From positions 1-64,000 of the forward strand of contig NZ_JAZDRJ010000012.1 in the NCBI RefSeq assembly GCF_047501535.1: a stretch of 64,000 bases of DNA, in the 5' to 3' direction. The stretch comes from Yanghanlia sp047501535. GTDB taxonomy: Bacteria > Pseudomonadota > Gammaproteobacteria > Burkholderiales > Burkholderiaceae_B. Numbering within the stretch: the stretch's first letter is position 1; every line of letters begins with the position of its first letter. Positions 60,674 through 64,000 of the stretch are shown one piece after another. The position numbers and the translations under genes were made by a program. Under the pieces are notes generated by a model that made no database searches, had not been told where the DNA came from, and was given only the letters and a program-made list of their open reading frames with translations.

Positions 60674-62389
60674 ATGGCCAAGGCCGAAGCGACCGTTGAA
60701 GAGTTGGTCTCCATGATCGAGCGCGGCGAGCTGCGCTTGCCGGAAATGCAGCGCCAGTATGTGTGGCGTTCTACGCGGGTGCGCGATTTGCTGGATTCGC
60801 TGTATCGCGGCTACCCATCGGGCGCCATCCTGCTTTGGGAAACGGATGAAGCCGTGCCGCTGCAGGATTTCGCGGTCAGCCAGAGCACGAACCCCTACCA
60901 GAGCACGCGGCTTCTGCTGGATGGTCAGCAGCGTCTGACATCGCTCTCGGCCGTCATTCGCGGCGAGCCGGTGTCGGTGCGCGGCCGTCGTCGGCCCATT
61001 GACCTGTTGTTCAACTTGGAGCATCCCGACCAGTTGGCGGTCGTGACCGAAGTGGAAGAGAACGGCGACGACGAGGACGATGCCGACGACGATGGCGAAC
61101 TGATTGGCGACGAGATGGACTCGACCGAGGACGAACTGCTCAAGCGCTTCAACAAGATGACCTTTGTGGTGGCAACCCGCAAGCTGGAGCAGTTGCCGCA
61201 GTGGGTGAAAGTGTCGAGCGTGTTCAAGACCGACAACGATGCACCGTTCCTCAAACGTGCCGGCGTCAGCGGTTTTGACGATCCGCGTTACGAGAAGTAC
61301 AGCCAGCGCCTGGCCCGGCTGCGAGGCATCCGCAAGTACGTTTACCGGATGGATGTACTGGAGCGCACGCTTTCATATGACGAGGTCACGGAAATCTTCG
61401 TTCGCGTGAATTCATTGGGCGCCAAGCTGCGCAGTTCCGACCTGGCGCTGGCGCAGATCACCGCCAAGTGGCGGCACTCGCTGCAGACATTCCAGGATTT
61501 TCAGAAAGCCTGCGCAGACACGGGCTTTGACCTGGATCTCGGCTTGCACTTGAAGAACCTGATGGCGTTTGCCACCGGTCAATCGCGGTTCCAGATCGTC
61601 GCCAGCCTTAGTGTGGAGAAGCTGCAGAAGGCATGGCAAGAAGCCTGCGAGGGAATGGAATTCGCGCTCAACTTCGCCCGGCGCAACCTGGGCATCGATA
61701 GCCCGGCGCTGCTGTCGTCGCCCTTCCTGTTGGTCGTTCTGGCGTACTTCGGGCACAGCCGCAACTATGCGCTTGGCAATGACGAGGCGCGACAGTTGCG
61801 TTATTGGGCCCTGGCCGCCAATGCCAAAGGCCGTTTCTCGCGGGGTTCCAGTGAGACCATTCTGGATCAGGATTTGGCGACCATCCGCAATGGCGGCGGC
61901 GTCAATGAACTGATCGACCGGCTGCGCCTGCAGTTCGGCCGCCTTGACATCACGCCGGAAGAGCTGGAAGGGCGCAACCAGCGCAGTGCGCTGTTCAAGA
62001 CCATGTTCCTGGCGTTTCGTGCGGCAGGCGCCAAGGATTGGCGCAGCCACTTGGCTATTGCCCTGGATCACTCCGGCAGTCAGCACCGCTTGCAGTTTCA
62101 TCACATTTTCCCCAAGGCATTGCTGCGAGGCAGTTATACCCCCCGTGAGGCTGACGACATCGCCAACCTGGCTTTCATCGGCGGCAAAACCAATCGCGCG
62201 ATCAGCGACAAAGCGCCTGTGGCCTACCTGTTACCGCTGGTGGCGCAGCACGGTGCGGCACCATTCGCGGCACAGTGCATCCCGGTGGAGGAGGAACTGT
62301 TGGTACTGGATCACTACAAGGCGTTCTTGCAGGAGCGCCGTAAACGCATCGCGGCGGCACTGAATGCTTTCATCCATGCGGCCGCTTGA
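60674..62389 (+). CDS. DUF262/DUF1524 protein (GmrSD-like type IV restriction)
   Basis: The 571-residue protein has an N-terminal ParB-like DUF262 domain with the DGQQRLTS motif (residues 83-90) and an acidic insert (about 116-142). The C-terminal HNH domain (DUF1524) has HHIFPK at about 476-481 and NLAFIGGKTNRAISDKAP. The GmrS/GmrD domains in one chain act against DNA with modified bases, and SspE is related. The start follows GAGGAAATAAC. It lies 13 bases after the HNH_2 gene. Confidence 0.82.
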   Translation: MAKAEATVEELVSMIERGELRLPEMQRQYVWRSTRVRDLLDSLYRGYPSGAILLWETDEAVPLQDFAVSQSTNPYQSTRLLLDGQQRLTSLSAVIRGEPVSVRGRRRPIDLLFNLEHPDQLAVVTEVEENGDDEDDADDDGELIGDEMDSTEDELLKRFNKMTFVVATRKLEQLPQWVKVSSVFKTDNDAPFLKRAGVSGFDDPRYEKYSQRLARLRGIRKYVYRMDVLERTLSYDEVTEIFVRVNSLGAKLRSSDLALAQITAKWRHSLQTFQDFQKACADTGFDLDLGLHLKNLMAFATGQSRFQIVASLSVEKLQKAWQEACEGMEFALNFARRNLGIDSPALLSSPFLLVVLAYFGHSRNYALGNDEARQLRYWALAANAKGRFSRGSSETILDQDLATIRNGGGVNELIDRLRLQFGRLDITPEELEGRNQRSALFKTMFLAFRAAGAKDWRSHLAIALDHSGSQHRLQFHHIFPKALLRGSYTPREADDIANLAFIGGKTNRAISDKAPVAYLLPLVAQHGAAPFAAQCIPVEEELLVLDHYKAFLQERRKRIAAALNAFIHAAA

Positions 62390-62412
62390 GCTGGTAATAC
62401 CGTGTTGTTGCC

Positions 62413-62452
62413 GCCCTGTGCGGCTGGCGGGTGAGAGCATGCCGCACAGGGC
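62413..62452. promoter_or_regulatory. 12-bp perfect inverted repeat between the DUF262 gene and jetA
   Basis: GCCCTGTGCGGC (62413-62424) is matched by GCCGCACAGGGC (62441-62452) with a 16-base loop. No T-run follows. It lies 32 bases before the next ATG, where a terminator without T or an operator for the Jet operon would fit. Confidence 0.5.
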
Positions 62453-62484
62453 ATGCCTGCTCGGTGGTGGGAGACTGAACTGAC

Positions 62485-63744
62485 ATGGCCAACCCTCGCT
62501 CGCTGGTCTACGCGCTTTACACTCATTGGGACACCGTGGAGCTTTTGGTGCGGCTGTCGCGCGAGTTTGCCGTGCTGACCAGCGATCAGGTATTGAACGG
62601 CATTGCCAAGGTATCCGGGCAACGGGATGCCGAAACGCAGGGCGCGGTACTGCGTGCCCTGGTCAATGCGGACATCCTGCAAACCTTGCCGCGCAGCAGC
62701 GATCTGCAGCTCAATGCCTATGTGCTGGAGTTCGTGCGCGGCCTCACCCGTGAACATGAGCTGGGCCTGGCTGCCGTACTGCAGGCTCGTGTTGCTGCGA
62801 TCCGTGAAGCCACCGAAGCACTCAATGAAGGGATGCTCGGGGCCGACATGGATCGCGTGCGCGGGGCCGCCAACAAGCTGGCAGAACTCTTCCGCCAGAT
62901 CAGCCTGCAGCTCGATCAGGACCGGCACGCGCTCTTTGAGCTGGCGGAAAACGCCAAAAGCGCCGACAGCAGCATGCCGATCAGCCAGCGCTACCGCGAG
63001 GTGCTGGAAGCCTACGATCATTATGTGGAGCCGATGAACCAGATGATGGACAGCGGCTCGCAGGGTACCTTTTATCCCTATCTGGAAGAAGCGGAGCGTG
63101 CGCTCGACTTGAGCCTAGAGCAATTGTCGGTACAGGGTGCGCTCTACTCGCATCGCTTGCAGTTACGTCAGGTGGCGCACCAGGCCAAGGAGCTGCGGCG
63201 CTTTGGCCGGCTGGTTGCGCAACAGTGCGCCGATACACTGCTGCCCCTGCGCGAAGAGCTGCGTCAGCACAACGCACTGACCAGTGCCATCAGCTTGCTG
63301 TTGGGGCAGGTGCGCAAACGCGGCCTGCGTCGCGCACTGTCGCGCCCGGCGGATGAGACCGCACTCCCCGTCTGGCGCAATGAGCGCGGTTTCAAATTGC
63401 AATTGGGCGATGAGGTACGGGCGGTCATGGCTGCCGCGCACCAATACCAGCCGCAGGCGGTGGCCTTTCCGAAGGATGAGCCTGGCGATGACGCTCCCTT
63501 GCTGGAGCAGGTGGACGAAGCCGCTATTCGTGCGCATCTGGCCCGCAGCTTGCCGGTGGAAAATGTGCTCGATTGGCTGCACCGCCATTACGCCCACCTG
63601 CAGGATGCCACCTTGCTGCGCCTATTCCATGACCTGCAACATGAGCCCGGCTGGCAGTTCGAGGCAGCCAGCCAGCCTGAAAAAACCACGCTGCAGACGA
63701 TTCGCGTCCTGCATCACCCTCACCGCGTGAGTATCCCGCAATGA
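62485..63744 (+). CDS. Wadjet JetA-like (MukF/kleisin-type) protein
   Basis: The 419-residue protein is mostly helical. A winged-helix-like N-terminus (VELLVRLSREFAVLTSDQVLNGIAK) leads to a long coiled-coil middle (about 100-260) and an acidic C-terminal segment, as in MukF-type kleisins. Its stop overlaps the start of a MukE-like gene (ATGA), the JetA-JetB order of Wadjet anti-plasmid systems. JetC (SMC) and JetD (Toprim) would be expected beyond the window. Confidence 0.6.
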   Translation: MANPRSLVYALYTHWDTVELLVRLSREFAVLTSDQVLNGIAKVSGQRDAETQGAVLRALVNADILQTLPRSSDLQLNAYVLEFVRGLTREHELGLAAVLQARVAAIREATEALNEGMLGADMDRVRGAANKLAELFRQISLQLDQDRHALFELAENAKSADSSMPISQRYREVLEAYDHYVEPMNQMMDSGSQGTFYPYLEEAERALDLSLEQLSVQGALYSHRLQLRQVAHQAKELRRFGRLVAQQCADTLLPLREELRQHNALTSAISLLLGQVRKRGLRRALSRPADETALPVWRNERGFKLQLGDEVRAVMAAAHQYQPQAVAFPKDEPGDDAPLLEQVDEAAIRAHLARSLPVENVLDWLHRHYAHLQDATLLRLFHDLQHEPGWQFEAASQPEKTTLQTIRVLHHPHRVSIPQ

Positions 63745-64000
63745 CGATCCCACACGCTCTGGCAGCCGCCCTGTCGCAAATGCCGGCATTGGCCGAGCTG
63801 TTCCGCTTGTTTCTCTCCGGCAAACACCTGAATCGAATGGCCGAGCCCGCGCTGTGGGCGGAGCTGGAACAGCACGAGGCCAGCTATGTCGGCTTGTTTG
63901 CCGCGCTGGGGTTCGAACTGCGCCTGGATGCCAGGGGCTTTGCCTGGTTTCACAACAGCGAGGCCAACAGCAACATCGGCAAAATCAGCCGCCAGCTGGC
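63741..64000 (+). CDS. Wadjet JetB-like (MukE-type) protein, N-terminal part
   Basis: The frame opens at ATG 63741 in a four-base overlap with the JetA-like stop and runs to the window end (86 codons). ELFRLFLSGKHLNRMAEPALWAELEQHEASYVGLFAALGFELRLDARGFAWF has the pattern of MukE/DUF4194-type condensin subunits. The rest lies outside the window. Confidence 0.6.
   Translation, partial: MTIPHALAAALSQMPALAELFRLFLSGKHLNRMAEPALWAELEQHEASYVGLFAALGFELRLDARGFAWFHNSEANSNIGKISRQL

Noticed and set aside
1..64000. CRISPR arrays or rRNA genes
   Set aside because: No regularly spaced repeat series and no rRNA-like sequence was seen on either strand.

Overview
The window looks like a chromosome segment from a betaproteobacterium of the Alcaligenaceae/Burkholderiales type. 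The reasons are the gene order (TPR lipoprotein-biogenesis neighbour, lolB, ispE, tRNA-Gln, prs, rplY, pth, ychF), the dcd / Orn-Lys-Arg decarboxylase pair, a tandem glycine riboswitch in front of gcvT-gcvH-gcvP, a coq7 ubiquinone gene, and a moderately GC-rich composition. No close species is claimed. There are no rRNA genes or CRISPR arrays; one tRNA (Gln, UUG) is present.

Positions 1-16.8 kb are core housekeeping: the 3' part of tamB, dcd, a PLP basic amino-acid decarboxylase, a BaiN/HI0933-type flavoprotein, the glycine-cleavage operon under a tandem riboswitch, a convergent osmC-like/thyA/folA operon, coq7, a likely small RNA with an anti-Shine-Dalgarno loop, and a large PilJ-HAMP-PAS-GGDEF-EAL cyclic-di-GMP protein.

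Positions 16.8-28.6 kb are a surface-polysaccharide locus. It holds a WecA/MraY-type initiating transferase, TviB and TviC (UDP-N-acetylhexosaminuronate synthesis), a MurJ/MVF-type flippase, two single GT4 glycosyltransferases and one protein that fuses two GT4 enzymes. A convergent phosphomannomutase/phosphoglucomutase closes it. Upstream lie four 11-bp tandem repeats and an attenuator-like hairpin. No Wzy-like polymerase is visible.

Positions 28.8-41.6 kb return to core genes: FAD-linked oxidase, mutM, TPR protein, lolB, ispE, tRNA-Gln, prs, rplY, pth, then a CPBP protease, an amidase and a polysaccharide deacetylase between pth and ychF.

Directly after the ychF stop codon, at about 41.64 kb, the sequence becomes an accessory defence island that continues to the window end. 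It begins with an integrase remnant cut at both ends and an IS3-family fragment, then a ribbon-helix-helix protein and a Fic AMPylase. A tightly packed same-strand gene string follows: DEAD-box helicase fused to DUF1998, SNF2-type helicase, AlbA_2/winged-helix protein, Eco57I-like adenine methyltransferase, NdpA-like protein, and two proteins resembling the GapS4a/GapS4b pair. Next come an HNH_2 protein, a GmrSD-like DUF262/DUF1524 protein, and the start of a Wadjet-like (JetA, JetB) system. The helicase/SNF2/methyltransferase core resembles DISARM (DrmA/DrmB, DrmD, DrmMI) and partly Druantia (DruE). The A-B fusion, the lack of a visible PLD protein (DrmC), and the addition of Fic, AlbA, NdpA and GapS4-like genes do not match a canonical layout known to me. 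This is the best candidate here for an undescribed composite system.
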